The notes beneath the pieces are model-generated. The model was not told the DNA's origin and made no database searches. It saw nothing but the letters and a program-made list of their open reading frames with translations. From Kappaphycus alvarezii (taxonomy: Eukaryota > Rhodophyta > Florideophyceae > Gigartinales > Solieriaceae): a stretch of 64,000 nucleotides of DNA. Numbering within the stretch: the first letter of the stretch is position 1; each line of letters starts with the position of its first letter. Location of the stretch: the NCBI GenBank assembly GCA_002205965.3, contig NADL03000710.1, positions 248,001-312,000 of the forward strand, written 5' to 3'. The position numbers and the translations under genes are program-made. This document shows positions 21,489-34,725 of the stretch, piece after piece.

Positions 21489-23353
21489 TAGCGAGTGACT
21501 GGTATTCACTGATGATTACTATCTAACTTTCCTGAGAGGTCCGGATAAATTCCGGAGAGTAGGAATTCATAGTTAGACCTAACGACCAGAACAGCATGGC
21601 TTTGAGTTAGTAGCTCTACCTTAGCACAGCTCGAAACTTTACATAATTCTCCGTAAATCGAGCGACCGCGTTCCTTGCGACACCTTATAACACCGTATAC
21701 GCGTCTACGTGACAGCCTCCGAGGGTAAATTAATATGATTACTCTGCAGCTTGAATTTGCAGTAGTGTTCTGCAGAATATATTTACTTCACTATTTTTCG
21801 ACAACTAAATGCCCAAAACCAGCGGAATACCTAGAAAATCGAAGTAACTAAAATGGAAAAGTGATAATACCTAAGATCAATTCTATTACCTTAATAAATG
21901 GTAGTGGAAAATAAAAGTTTTCCAGTATATGTAGTTTATGTCGGTATGAAAATCATAAATATTTGATGATTTAGATAGATATGTTCATATACTCTTCAAC
22001 TACGCATAAAATAGAAAAAAATATTTTTCATGAAGAGATGGATCAGATTTAATGTCATGTAAAACTATTAAAAGCTCCAATCTGAATTTTATTGATGCGG
22101 ATAAAATATATATATATGTAGTGAAATTTTGACATTTGCCTATTATTATGTTTACAATGAACGCCTAAATAGTTTTTTCCGTTATCCCCCTACTATTATG
22201 GCAATGAAATATTCGGTATTATTTCAAATAATTCATATGACTACTTTGTAACTGGTCCAGTCAGAAGTAGGGGGTAATTTAAAGCGAAAGGTCTATATTA
22301 AGAAACATCAGACGGATATGCTAAATTTTTGAGCATATTGATGCTTCAAAAGTGCATGTATATTTCTAAAGCCTAGACATAAAAGCTTGGAACCAAAATA
22401 GAAAAAGATATAATAATTTACAGCAACGAAGCAGGAAGGCAGATGCTTTCATTCTAATTGGAACTAAAATGTTTTCAGTAATACATAGGTAGATATATTT
22501 AAACTTTTTCTGCGTTTAACAAGTGGAGAAAACAATATGAATTACATACAGTTACATATTATACAAGTAAATTATTTGAAGCCAATTATGGTAATACACT
22601 GCAAAAGTTAACAAAAGGAATTGAATAAAAAAGGTGTCATAGTTTGAACCTTTCAGACAAGGTGTCTTGATATGGATATTAGAAAACGTTTTGAGAGGCA
22701 TTTTTGCATACTTCAGTTACAATTTTTAAGACCCAACAGGAATATAGTATACATTCAAAACCCATTTTCTGGATTACTTGAATCGAATTTTGTAGTTTTT
22801 ACATTTAAATAAATATACTGTTCCTCTATAAGTGCAATATAAACGGGAACGTGTAAAAAATGTAGTACTTCCTGTATGAATGAGAAGGTTGCTTTTAGCT
22901 CTATCATGTATTTATTGAGTATGTATTTATCGTATTTAACCAACATATGACGTCCTTGTACTTAAACGATTGCCCTAGTTTCAAAATTTACCCGCAATAC
23001 TTACTTCTGCATACGTAGATTTAACACTTTTTAGCAGTCCAAATAGTTTCTTTTTGATGCTCCACGGATTAGGCATTGAGATATTAAAACTTTTTTCTAT
23101 AAATATGATCACAATCCTACGCTGGGTGATTTTTCTTCCGCGTAAAGAATCCTAATTTGAAGGAAAATATGAAAATGGAATGGAAAAATCACCAAAGTAG
23201 ATACAAGAAGTACCGTGAAGTAGTTTGGCTTTTACATTTTTTCGTTGAAAATCCCTTATTTAGGAACACTTTCCCACGTTCATTCTCATAAGAGGTGTAA
23301 AATATTTTTTGCCAAAAATAAAACTTAAATGAAATAAAACCCTGTGAATATAA

Positions 23354-23797
23354 TTAAGAGCTTTTAAAGAATATAATATTAAAATATAATTCAAAAATTC
23401 CAGAATCATATGAAAGGTCATAGACGCCTGGGGAGGATAAGGGAACTTCAAGTTTTATATTTCCGTAGAGAAAATTTATATCAACTACTCTTCGTAGAGT
23501 AATGGCGCATTTAAAAATGTTCAAAATTGTAAACTTTGAGAAAGGAGTGTATAGAAATACTGTTTTAACTAAATCGAATAAAAGAAGATTCACATACTCT
23601 CCATACTTGTAATAATCATAGAAAAAGGTTGGAAGACCTATTCCAGCCATTAATATGCAGGCAGGAATTGAACAAATCTTCTGATTGCTAAGAAAATACA
23701 TGTAAGGAACCACGTGAGCCAAAAAGAGATGAATGTAAGATACAAATAGTTTGAGTGAAACAATTTTTTTCTTGATGCAGAAATAATTTGCGCTCAA
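23354..23797 (-). other. 147-codon hydrophobic open frame, possible exon of a membrane protein
   Basis: This is the longest uninterrupted frame in the AT-rich block. It reads IKKKIVSLKLFVSYIHLFLA, then AGIGLPTFFYDYYKYGEYVN, then LFDLVKTVFLYTPFSKF, with 2-3 hydrophobic segments that could span a membrane. No ATG stands at its start and the upstream sequence ends in an AG, so an exon is possible. Phe/Ile/Tyr/Lys richness is also what random AT-rich frames give. I do not recognise a family. Confidence 0.3.
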
Positions 23798-26700
23798 TAC
23801 CTATCATGGGTAGAATATGTATCAAGGGTTGACTATATATTTATTTTGATACTGAAAGAAATTCTTACTGTAATAATTGATTTTATCAAAATAAACTTTT
23901 GGTTTGGCATAAACTTTCAACAAACGTCCGTGAAATTAGTTCCAGAATTCATGAATAATACATGATTAGAAAATTTCAAATTCTTTGACTAACTTCACTT
24001 ATATTAGAATTTATTTCTTTCGATTTAAGAAAAAAGAAGATAGGTAAATATTTTCCCTATTTTTTCGTGAGGTTAGTTTAGGAGACGTTTTTGAAACAAG
24101 GGCTGTTTTGATATACGTCATCGAGCAGCACGACAGTTTCTTTTAGCTAATATTTTGCTGCAAAATTACAATACAGGTTAGAAAGAGCGTCGGTGAAATT
24201 TCCACTTGTTAATGTAATATTCACGACAGACAAAGAAAATTGTAGCACATTTTCCAAATATATTGAATTTTGTAGCAGTCAAAGTGCATTATGATATGTG
24301 AAAAGGCTAACTTAATATTTTGCGGTCTCTTTAAAATACAAAAACTTTATAGGATAATGGAAGCGTTTCGCAGCATTATTTTATTTAGTTTCAATTGGTA
24401 CTATCAATTTCAGGGAAAAGTTTAAATCTTTTCCAAAACTAGACGAAGATGGGTTTCCGCAAATCGTATGTTAAAGCCCCTCAATTGGCTGAGCTTTGAT
24501 TCAAACAAAAAAAATACATCTTTCTAGCAATGTCTAGCTGATGGAAGATCTAATCGATATTGTTCTCTCATCGAATTTACATATAATTAGTACTGAATAT
24601 CGGACTTTCTTTTTTAAACAAGTATGCATTTTTCGACATTAAGTTGATTAAACAGTGCAGAAGAGAAATATGACTATCCAACTGGTAATTTTTGCAAATA
24701 TGTACTCTATCAGTGAGAAATTTGAAGCTCTTCATATTTTTTAACTTTTACCTCGTAAATATTCCAAGGATATTGAAAGCAGAGTCGCGTGTATCAATTC
24801 AAACCATTTCGAAATAAAACTTAATGTCATGCTAATACGTATCTTGGCTGATGATAGGCTCAAGGAATTTTTTTCATAAGTTCGATCTTGTCACTCAGCG
24901 GTAACCTATTAGAGTTTCTACGCTCTAATGTAGGTGGATTAGCAAAAGAACGTCAGTATATCAGCTTTAACTGGCGTCACCCGGGCAGTTACTTGGACAC
25001 ATAAAGGACAGTACGGCCAAGTAAATTCTACTGTATGATCACCTTAATATGTTTTTATGCTTTTTGAATTAGCTGGATGGTTGCATGACACTCTATCAGT
25101 CAAATGCACATGGAATGTGAGCTTAGTATTCAACGCGCGCGCGCGAGAAAATACTGGTAGAGATGGAGGAGTCATGCATTCAAGTTTTTTTTGGAATACC
25201 TTTAAGCTAGCTCATATTTGTGGTGTATCGAGAATTGGGAGCTAAGCTAGGTGGTCGCGGGGGCGCTTTTCTTTGGTCTTTATAAGCCGTCTGCATCCCG
25301 GCCTCCGACACAAGTATTCTAAAACCAGACAGAATGTGTTTTTATTAAGTTTCTGTTCGTCCAAGTTCCATAATAAAAAAATGTTGAGCTTGGGCAGCGC
25401 GCATGCTAAAAAACGCCTCCAAAGCTAATAATTTCAGTTACGTCATTGTCTCATTTCGTTGTCCTCCTACGCAAACCATCGTCGCACGTGTTTTGTCTCA
25501 AAAATTGTCTTCTACTGTGGTGTACAGATTTATTTGGAGAACAGATATCTTTCAGTTTAATCTAAGCATTTTCTTCTTAAAATCAAATATGTGGTATTAA
25601 AGTGAGAAAAAGAACCTCAAATTTTATATTTTCCGCTTCTCAGATTTTTTTGCCGGATCCATTTGTTAATTTCTTCCGAAAACAAGAGAACTTGCAAAAG
25701 ATGCAGCCCGAGTTTGGGAGATGCACATGGAAAACATTTTTGTGTCGATAAGTCATTAAAAAGTACTACCAGATATTTTTTTTGTAAACTTGCATACTAA
25801 TTGAGAAATATCTGATGTATCCTTTTATCATGATAAGTTTTTTTCAAATTATATTTACATGGATCATTAAATTACATAACCGATCGAAGAAAGGGAATTG
25901 ATTTTCACCCTTCTTGTATCCGTTTTTGGTTCCCTAACTTCTTTTCAATCGACAAAATGGTGTGTGAAGAGAATACATAAGATTCATTCATTTTAGGTGT
26001 GGGTGGAACTGGTCTCCGGGATCTTTAAGAATTTACTTCAAACTATTGCAGAAAATTTTATTATAACGTTAGTTGGTGATGTTTATCTCACACAAAGAGT
26101 TTTTTTTCAAAAAAAATTGACTTATTTCATATAATTCATTTACTCACGAAATAAATGACCACCCGCGCAAAGACTTACATTTAAATGAAATTTGTGACTA
26201 GTGACTGAGTTGCGAAAAAAGCGATAAAAATATTTTCCAGTGATTTATACTTATAATAAGATGTAAAAATAGCCTTTCATTTGCTATCAAACTCCTTAGA
26301 CACACTTAACAAAATACATGCAGCGGAATATAGTTTCAAAGATCATAACTTGTATATCGTCCATTGAGTTTTCTTCAGTATAGTTTAAACCAAGATTATA
26401 ACTTCTAATTCAACGTACTTTGATGATCATTAGCTTAACTGAACACCAATCGGGAGTTATAGTTAAATATTCAGACGATATCAAATGTTAATGGTGTAAA
26501 ATATCAAAAGGAGAAGATAAAAATAGTTTTGCGGAACTTCGTTGCAACCAAAAAGATTATCTCAACCAAGTACAGAATAATTCATAATATTAAGAAGGAA
26601 TATTGGAAAGTACCAATTTCGATATCATTAGAGTCTTTTCATGAATATAATTAAAAACATCCACTATGCATAAAAGACAATAAAATATCAATTATAAACA

Positions 26701-27561
26701 TTAAAAGCTTATTCTGATCTAAGGTTTTAACCGGCTCTCCTTTACAAGATTCTTCTACATGAATAAGTTTTCATTAATATAAATACAGGACTAATATTTG
26801 GAGATGTGCTCCTTCAATTCCCGCTCCAGTTTCAAGCAATTTTTAAAAATCCATAGATAAAAATGTTTCTATTTGTGGATTCTGTCATACTTGTATACTT
26901 TTGGGGTGATTTTATCTGGTAAACGTGGGATGTGAAATATTTTACAGTAAATAGTCTAATCTATAAAGTTTTTTTCAGATAATATGAAAAAATTGGGTGG
27001 TAATAATGGTTACTTTTACTGACTTAGAATTTGGACATGATGAAACGGCTTCAATTTTACTAAAGCATACAGAACAAACTTTAAGAATAAGAATAAGACT
27101 GTACACAGATAAGAGTTATGAGAGAAAAGTAGACCTTTTCTTTCATAAATTCTAGTTAGGGATCAGGAAAGGGCACGGTTTGGGGTCAGGTGGTGGGGTA
27201 CGTGAACTATGGTGATCCAGCCTGACCGCGGTGTACTGGAGAAAGAATTCACAGACATATGTCTTAAGACTAAGGATTTCAGACATCGGATACTTCTCTC
27301 TATGGTCTTCTTTGAAGTTACTAACATGATAAGGCCCCTGGAGCCCGGAAATTTATTAAGACTCCATAAATACACTAACTGTAAATTGCGAATGCCTGGG
27401 ACATAATCAAATGTCCATTTTATTAGGATATCACGCCTTTCATTTATTTTTTCAACATTTAGTTTGTAAATGCTTAAAAGCGATGGTGAAATTTGCATTA
27501 TCTTTTAACAACATTGTTTTCTTTTTTAAAATAATTAATTCATACTAAAGATATTTAAAGG

Positions 27562-27857
27562 TTATCCTCCAGCCAATAGATCTGCAGCCGCCATCCTTAC
27601 TACAACAGTGTCAAAAAATCTAGCAATGCACGCGTAGGTAACAATAAGACACCAACTCAAAATCAATGAGGAGATAGAGCAGCGATTTATATTCTTAAGC
27701 GCTAATTTTGCGTACACTGAGATTCTAATAGGTAGAGCTACGGAAAAATATACCAATGACAATGGCCTGTAAGTGTTATTCCGTTGAATATGTTCACCGA
27801 AAAAATTGATAGGAAAACTCAAGCGACCAGTGATGACGAAGATTAAGGGGAAAGCAA
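27562..27857 (-). other. Candidate exon, membrane-protein-like
   Basis: The minus-strand frame reads FAFPLIFVITGRLSFPINFF, then TYRPLSLVYFSVALPIRIS, then SSLILSWCLIVTYACIARFF. Three hydrophobic segments are separated by short polar loops. A GTAAGG donor-like site occurs after RFFDTVV. It lies about 240 bp downstream (in sense) of the exon-like stretch at 28097-28344, consistent with one multi-exon gene. No homology is recognised. Confidence 0.3.
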
Positions 27858-28096
27858 ATAATATACTTTAAAAGCTAACGTGTTTAACATTTTTCATAAT
27901 GGAGGAAAAAGGAAATTTAATTTTTGTAAAGCATACGAAATGAAGCAATCCAGAAATTTAAGCTGTCTTCAAAAGAAAACATTTCCGTATTTTGTTTTCA
28001 TGGGTGTATTACGGGACTCTTAAGGATGATTTACTTCAATTAAAGTACTAGTAATAGCTAACTTACACCTTTATACTCAATTTTGAATGTAATTAC

Positions 28097-28344
28097 CGGC
28101 ATCGGATCTCAAAAAGGTGATGGAGAAGAGGTAAGTGATTAAAAATGTGGTTAATTTTAAAAATAATGGATATGCAAAGCTCAGATATGACACATGTCTA
28201 CTGGAAGTGGAAAATAACTCATTCTTCCCTGGTGCAGCTTTATGGAGAAGCATATAAAATATTTTCTTATATATTCCATTAATAACAACCTCTGTTAATC
28301 CAAGCAGACAAAGGATCATCGATTGCCGAATAAATACATCAATT
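28097..28344 (-). other. Candidate exon bounded by splice-like signals, membrane-protein-like
   Basis: A T-rich tract ending TTTTCTAG precedes the open stretch and GCCG|GTAATT follows it. In between 82 codons are open: IDVFIRQSMILCLLGLTEVV, then FYMLLHKAAPGKNELFSTSS, then FAYPLFLKLTTFLITYLFSI. At least two hydrophobic helices are predicted by eye. With 27562-27857 it could be part of a multi-pass receptor- or transporter-like gene. The family is unknown and it could be a chance frame. Confidence 0.35.
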
Positions 28345-31300
28345 CTAGAAAAGACTCGAAAAGTAAAAATCAGAAGAACACTCTAAAATAATCAAAGGAC
28401 AATATTGAACTACTGAGACTGTGATATATGATTAGTTTATATGAAACTCAATCAATTATAAATACATCGATCTAAATAAAACTAAAAGGGCTGATTCTTA
28501 AAATTGAAACAAAAATACATGCACATTACAGTACTGCAGTCTCTTCTAAATATAGCTTGAACTTATTTAAGTGACATTTGAGATACAATAGTTCTACAAA
28601 AGGAACTTTTTGGACCGTAGTACTCGTCATATGTTTTTTTCAAAGGTGTAGAAGGAATGTGAGGTGTCCATTCCCAAAAATCTACAATTAGGAAACTACC
28701 AAAAATGACCAATAAATACAGTCACCTGCCGTCTTGAAGTATTTATCAGTACATATAGCTTCGTATTGAGTACATTATACTAAATTCAAAATGTTTAGAT
28801 TGTGTAGGAACTAAAGGAGTCAAAGCGCTTATCCAAATACTTCTAGTCCATAAATACGAACGAAAATTCAAGAATGATTAAAGGTGTATTTATATTGAAG
28901 AAATGGAGCGATTCCTGATGTTATCTCCGAAATAAAGCCTGAATCTGTCTACTATATTTTCAAAATATCCAAATTTAAAGATATTTTCAAGAAACAAATC
29001 TGACATATATTTATGAATTAACTAATTACGGTACTTTTTAACATGTAAAACTGCATTCCAAAACTAAACAATCTGTTAATAAATTTGACTAATGGAGCAG
29101 AACAGAAAATTTAATCGACACGAAAGGTTGAAAACGAATTGAGATGTTTTTTTGAAATGTCAAGTTTTCATTCTTTAAGGAGGATAGGGTCTTGAAACTA
29201 GAAATGGAATGTATTAAACAAGTGTTTTAAACTTGTAGTTCCCCGAGATATCGTTAAATTCTTAAAAAAAGTTCCTACTTGTAAACTAGACGTCCTTCAG
29301 GTAGAGCAAAACTCCCAGCTAAGAGTTCAAAGTCTTGAAACGGCATTTTCATATAAGTTTTGAAACGTTCGCCGTGCTGAAAAGGTGGTCATTCAGAAAA
29401 TATCTATCCAAGTCATTATTACGAAATGCAAATTGCAGTCATTTTACCATTTACTTTCTTAGATAGATGTATGAGTGTATATTCTAGTTCTCGACATAAC
29501 AAATAAATTATGTAGTAGCTTTGAGTAAGAGAAATACGTACAATTAATACTTAAATAAAATCTGTAATAAATTATCGATATGCAAATGAAAAGAATCTCG
29601 GTTAGCGAAAATCATTTCGTAGAGTTACTTCAGACAAATCCTCCAACAAAACTCCTACTTTAACTCTTATTCTGACTTAGCTGGGCCTTTAAGGGAACAA
29701 GGTTCCCGAAAGGTATCTGTAGAGCTTACATCTCAATAAGCACTCCGTAACGGTTGAAAAAGTAGGAAAATGACTTTCGACTTTATCTTTTTAATTTTTA
29801 CATTTATGTATACATGGCCAAACGTGCGAGGCAATTCCTTAGATGATTTATTGGCTTTCATTATAGTAAATTAGGATGCTTTCATGAAATATATTTTTTG
29901 CAAAAACGGAAAGCATTTAATATTATATGTTTACAAAATTCTTAATATTCAGCGTGCAAATAAAATAGCGGCAGTGAAGTAAATATGTTTTTATCATTTA
30001 CATATATTCACTTCAGCATATTTTTACTTCTAATATTTGCAATAAATTTGACATATAATTTGTAACTGCAGTCATCTTTCTGAAAATAATGAACTGATTC
30101 AGATGAGAGCATGGAAATAACATCCTCTGAACACGCAATATTGGGCAAGACTTAATATGTGCATATCTACCTATTTTTGATCCTAGACATTAGGGGAAAA
30201 CAAAATTCTTACAAAAAAATTGGAAGAAATTTTAATTTCCAATTACAATGCCGTCCATTACTTTCTTGTATGACAGGAAATATAATTAGAAAGCTTAATG
30301 AATATCTGTAATTTTCAGGTGATATTTTCAACTCTGAAAGGATGAGTGATTACTTTGATAAAGAATGATGAAATAATTTGCATTCTCAAAATATCTCACG
30401 AACTTTTGAAAGGATAATTTGAACTTTGTATTTATAGCTAAACTAATGACAAACTTGGTTCAAAACGTGGGAAAATTATTTTATTTTTGTTTATGATTTC
30501 TATTACTAAAATAAAAGCCAGTTAATAATAGGAAGTACAGAATGAACTCGTATATTTTCTTTAAACAAATGAAGGTAATTACTCCTAATATATCTGCAAA
30601 CTACGGTTTCAATCACAAAACTCTCTAATTATTTTGTCTTGACGATAAATTTAATTCTATTTTATCCGTTCCTTTTCCACTCGCTTGAAATAGCTCTATT
30701 ATTTTATTTCTTATCCATCATTGCTAACTCAAATTCTATTCAAATTTTATCATAGGACTGATAGATTTTTGGAGAAAAGTTTGAAGGATTGAAAGTTCCC
30801 ACAGAAGACATCGAAATAGCTTCAAGGAACATAAATCTATTTTCTAAATATAAGAAGAATAACAACGATTTATTGTTTGAAGACAAGGCCGCACTAAACA
30901 GGACCTCGAGTTCTGCTAGAAGGACGACTCCGGGCAATGGCTGAACCAGTTGCCCACTCAAGTGAGAAAGGGACCGAAGAGAACTCCACCACTTGAACCG
31001 ATAATTCAGGAAGCTTAAAGATTTTCTTCATAGTCAGTGCAGAGTGTACCTGACAGCAATTCGCTACTCAAAATCTTGGGAAGGTCTTATTTTCAAGTTA
31101 ATGAAATACGAAACTGAGTTTAAAACCACAGTCGCATAAAATTGCTATTGAATTTTAAATGAGCATATTAATAATATTATAGATAAAGAAACTAGTTATT
31201 GTATGATCGTAACTCCGCATTGCTCTTTCAAAAAAGAATATTTATATTCGCAAAAATATTTCCGGTCCAGCAAACTGCAGAATTTTGTAGCTCCAAATCT

Positions 31301-34300
31301 TGACAAACCTTTGCGAAGAAAAGAACGTTCTTTTGACTTAGGCCAAGAAAAGTTATAAATTTATACATTAAAAAGGATCGCAAAGAGTGCAGAAATTTCC
31401 CCATTAGATTATCGAAGATAAAATAGATACCTAAGGAATCAAATCTAATGATCTAAATACTTTTCTGAAATTAATTGGTTTAGACAGGTTCTCTTGTAGA
31501 GCTAGACAGATATGTGTAAGTGAGGCACGTTCACCACCACTACTTCTAAAGACAGGGTGCACTGCGGACATTTACCTGTATTTTCTCTGCCATAACTCTC
31601 AACACTAACCTTTTATCTCAAAATAATGTTAATACGGACGTAAGGAATGTATTACAAATTTGCGTTGTTGTAGTCGTCATTTGATTCACTGTTCAACAGG
31701 GCCGAAAACCACTACATAGAGTTGATACCAACAATTTAGGAAGACAAAAATACGAGAATGAGGTCTTGAGAGTAAAAAGAGACCGGCCAGTGGGTGAACC
31801 TGTTCACGAAATGGAACTCAAGGAGCTGATACGAAGAACGCATGTTTAGATGAAGCCACTATCAAAAAGAAGGAAGAAAGTTTGCGAGTGACCAGGAACA
31901 TGTGATAATAATTTGGAAGGGAGGCATTTCGTCGAACTGTATTTTGCAGTTTATTGTAATTTTCACCATGTGCTGTGAATTTAATGTTTGTCCTTCAGAG
32001 AGAAAAATAAAATGTAATAAAGTTTCCACTGTTTAATATTTGAAGGAAAGTACATTAATATTGAAGTATATTTATTAACATATTAAAGCGTTAAGTTTCA
32101 TTCTTTTCCGAGCCTTCTTCTTTATCTCGAAACTGAAACTTTTTCAAATACCAACCAGGTCTGAAGCAATTGTATGGCAGAAGTCTTGCAAGAACCCGGG
32201 CAAAGCTATAGATGATTTAAACTGCTCCAATGGCCTGGAAACAGTTTTCTTTCTAAACAATTTAATACTGTGGATTGAATCCATCAATAAAGGCATGATT
32301 GTTTTAGAAATATTTATATATCTATGATTAAGAAAAATGACGCTTCTGGGGCTGCCACATTCGAACTATTGCTGTACCACTTCTCAATATATTTTGGCTA
32401 GAAATTTATAGTTGGAAATATACACTAAAACATTTTCCCCTCATTTATCTGAAGCAAATCATAAACTTTCTGTATTCTTTAAATAGCATATCCAAATTTT
32501 ATTCCAAGAATGTGGCTGAAAAGGAAGTCTTTGGCCAAATCGGTGTTTTGTCCAGTATGGCACAGAATAAGATTTTGATCTGTCCGCTGAGTCTAGGATA
32601 CCCAATTTAAATATAATTTATATTCATTTCAATTGAAAAGAATTTACTCGTCAACCAGAAACTTGGTTCGTTAATCTACGTGTTGTTAATATTTTTATGT
32701 AAGAAGCCCTGAATAATTCTTCGCCAATATATCCCAGAAACTGAGAAAAGAGTAAATCTAATAAACTAAATTCAATGGGAGTTTCGAAATATTTATCTTC
32801 ATTGCTAAAACATTCGTTCTATAAATTTCACTCATACTCTAAAATATTCATGAGGAGTTATTTCAAAATAAATCTTTGAAATTAATGATATGGTTTACCA
32901 TGGTTTTATCCCTTTTAACTAGAAACGTTCAACAATATTTACTTCTTTGTGCACTTCATTACCACATTAAAATGTTTAAGGAAAACTTGCATCTATATTT
33001 AATAATCATTTCAGATTCTTGTAAATCCAGGAATAAAACTATTCTAGCTACTATTTCGTATAAAATACGCAAACAAGATGCAAATAGAATATTTCAACCA
33101 AAACATGGAGACAAATTAATAATGACCCTAATCATTGAAAACATTTTTACCGATCTAATCATGAAAAAATATAGATTTGCTTAAAAGTAATAAGCATGAG
33201 TAGTTCCTAGTGTGAATAATAAGTATTTAAATTGTGACATATCAATTTTTGTCAACCAAACTTATAATCTCATCTTTGCTAAGCTTCATTACTCTAATGT
33301 TCTCAGATCAAAATCTAAAATATATCATTTTACATTGTATTTACTGAAATGTTTTCTTAGTATACATTTTGTATTCTTGCAGAATTCGAGACTTGACACC
33401 GTCAACTAGAACTGCTCTTCTTATATATATTCGGCAAATATGAACCTAGAAACGTTACGCTTCATTATTCGAACCTCAAAATCTCTCCAATGTGTCTTCG
33501 TATAGATAAAAAATCGTACAATTATGGAATCAGAACTCCTTCAACCGTTTTATATAGATCAAATTATACATGATTTATACCAGAAACCAAATTGTTACAT
33601 TCAGGTTCATATTTGTGGTTTGGTTTCTTCAAGTATGTAATTACGCTGTTTTTTTAGTTTTTTTTTTAAGAATCTGGATGTTTTTTATTTTAACATAGAT
33701 GTTCAATAGAATTAGCTCTGAAAAATCATAAAAAATACTTTTAAATTTATAAAATGAATACAATAAGATCTTTTCGATAGTAATGTAAGCGAAAAAACAC
33801 GTAAATGTTTCAACATTTTCAAGAACAACGAATTAATTAGCATTACCCTAAAGATTTTCTGTCTTCGGATCTGTTGCAGAACTAATTACACTGATTTTAA
33901 GATTAATTCCTAGCATTCATACTGCACAAAACTTTATGGGAACTGTCTACCTGTTATTGATTTGTTTTTTTAGAATACATATTGCACATCAAAAGGCTTT
34001 TTCGGAAATTTCCACGACTGATGGGGGAATTTTAAGTTTTCATCTTGACTGAATTCTAAGTATTATCATAGTACGAAATTTATTTTCAGTCTGACTACGT
34101 TCTGACTGATTCGATGACTACCTCGAAAAGTTAGCAAACTAATAATTTTATACGTAAGGAGACAACCAACTACACAGATTCTTATCTGATTGTATGAATA
34201 AAAAGAAATTATGTATAGAGATATAGATTGAAAGTAAGAAAAACGCGGTTTATGTCATAAAATAAAGGAAAGTAGTATTTAGATAATCCTTCAATAAAAC

Positions 34301-34621
34301 ATCATCTCGTACGACGGTTTTTGAAGATTTTTAGCTTTCTAAAAGCAGTATAACTGTATTAAGTAATGAAAATAATGAGTCTAAAAGTTTTCTAGGTTGA
34401 AAATGATTTTTTTTTATTCAAAGTCAAATTAGACATTAGAAATATCCCGGATCAACATTAATAGGCACTAAAATAATACCATTCTAATCTGCGGCGTACA
34501 TTCAGGATTAAAAAATTATGTTTTCTGTTATTGAAATGATTTTACTGTAATTTTGTACTTCATCATCAACATCCGCGTTACGGTTTGCTTAGATGAGCTT
34601 ATGAGCCAAAGTCGAAGTTTG

Positions 34622-34725
34622 TTTTCATTAAAATCGTTTTAGATAAATAATGATCAAGTCCTAGAGGACTTGATCAAGTCCTAGAGGACTTGATCATTAT
34701 TTATCTAAAACGATTTTAATGAAAA
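34622..34725. repeat. Perfect 104-bp palindrome
   Basis: The two 52-bp halves are exact reverse complements with no spacer, centred on TGA|TCA at 34673/34674. The inner part is itself built from a palindromic AAGTCCTAGAGGACTT unit present twice. The outer part is ordinary AT-rich sequence ending TTTTCATTAAAATCGTTTTA. Bases just outside do not pair. It contains no coding capacity. Confidence 0.9.
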
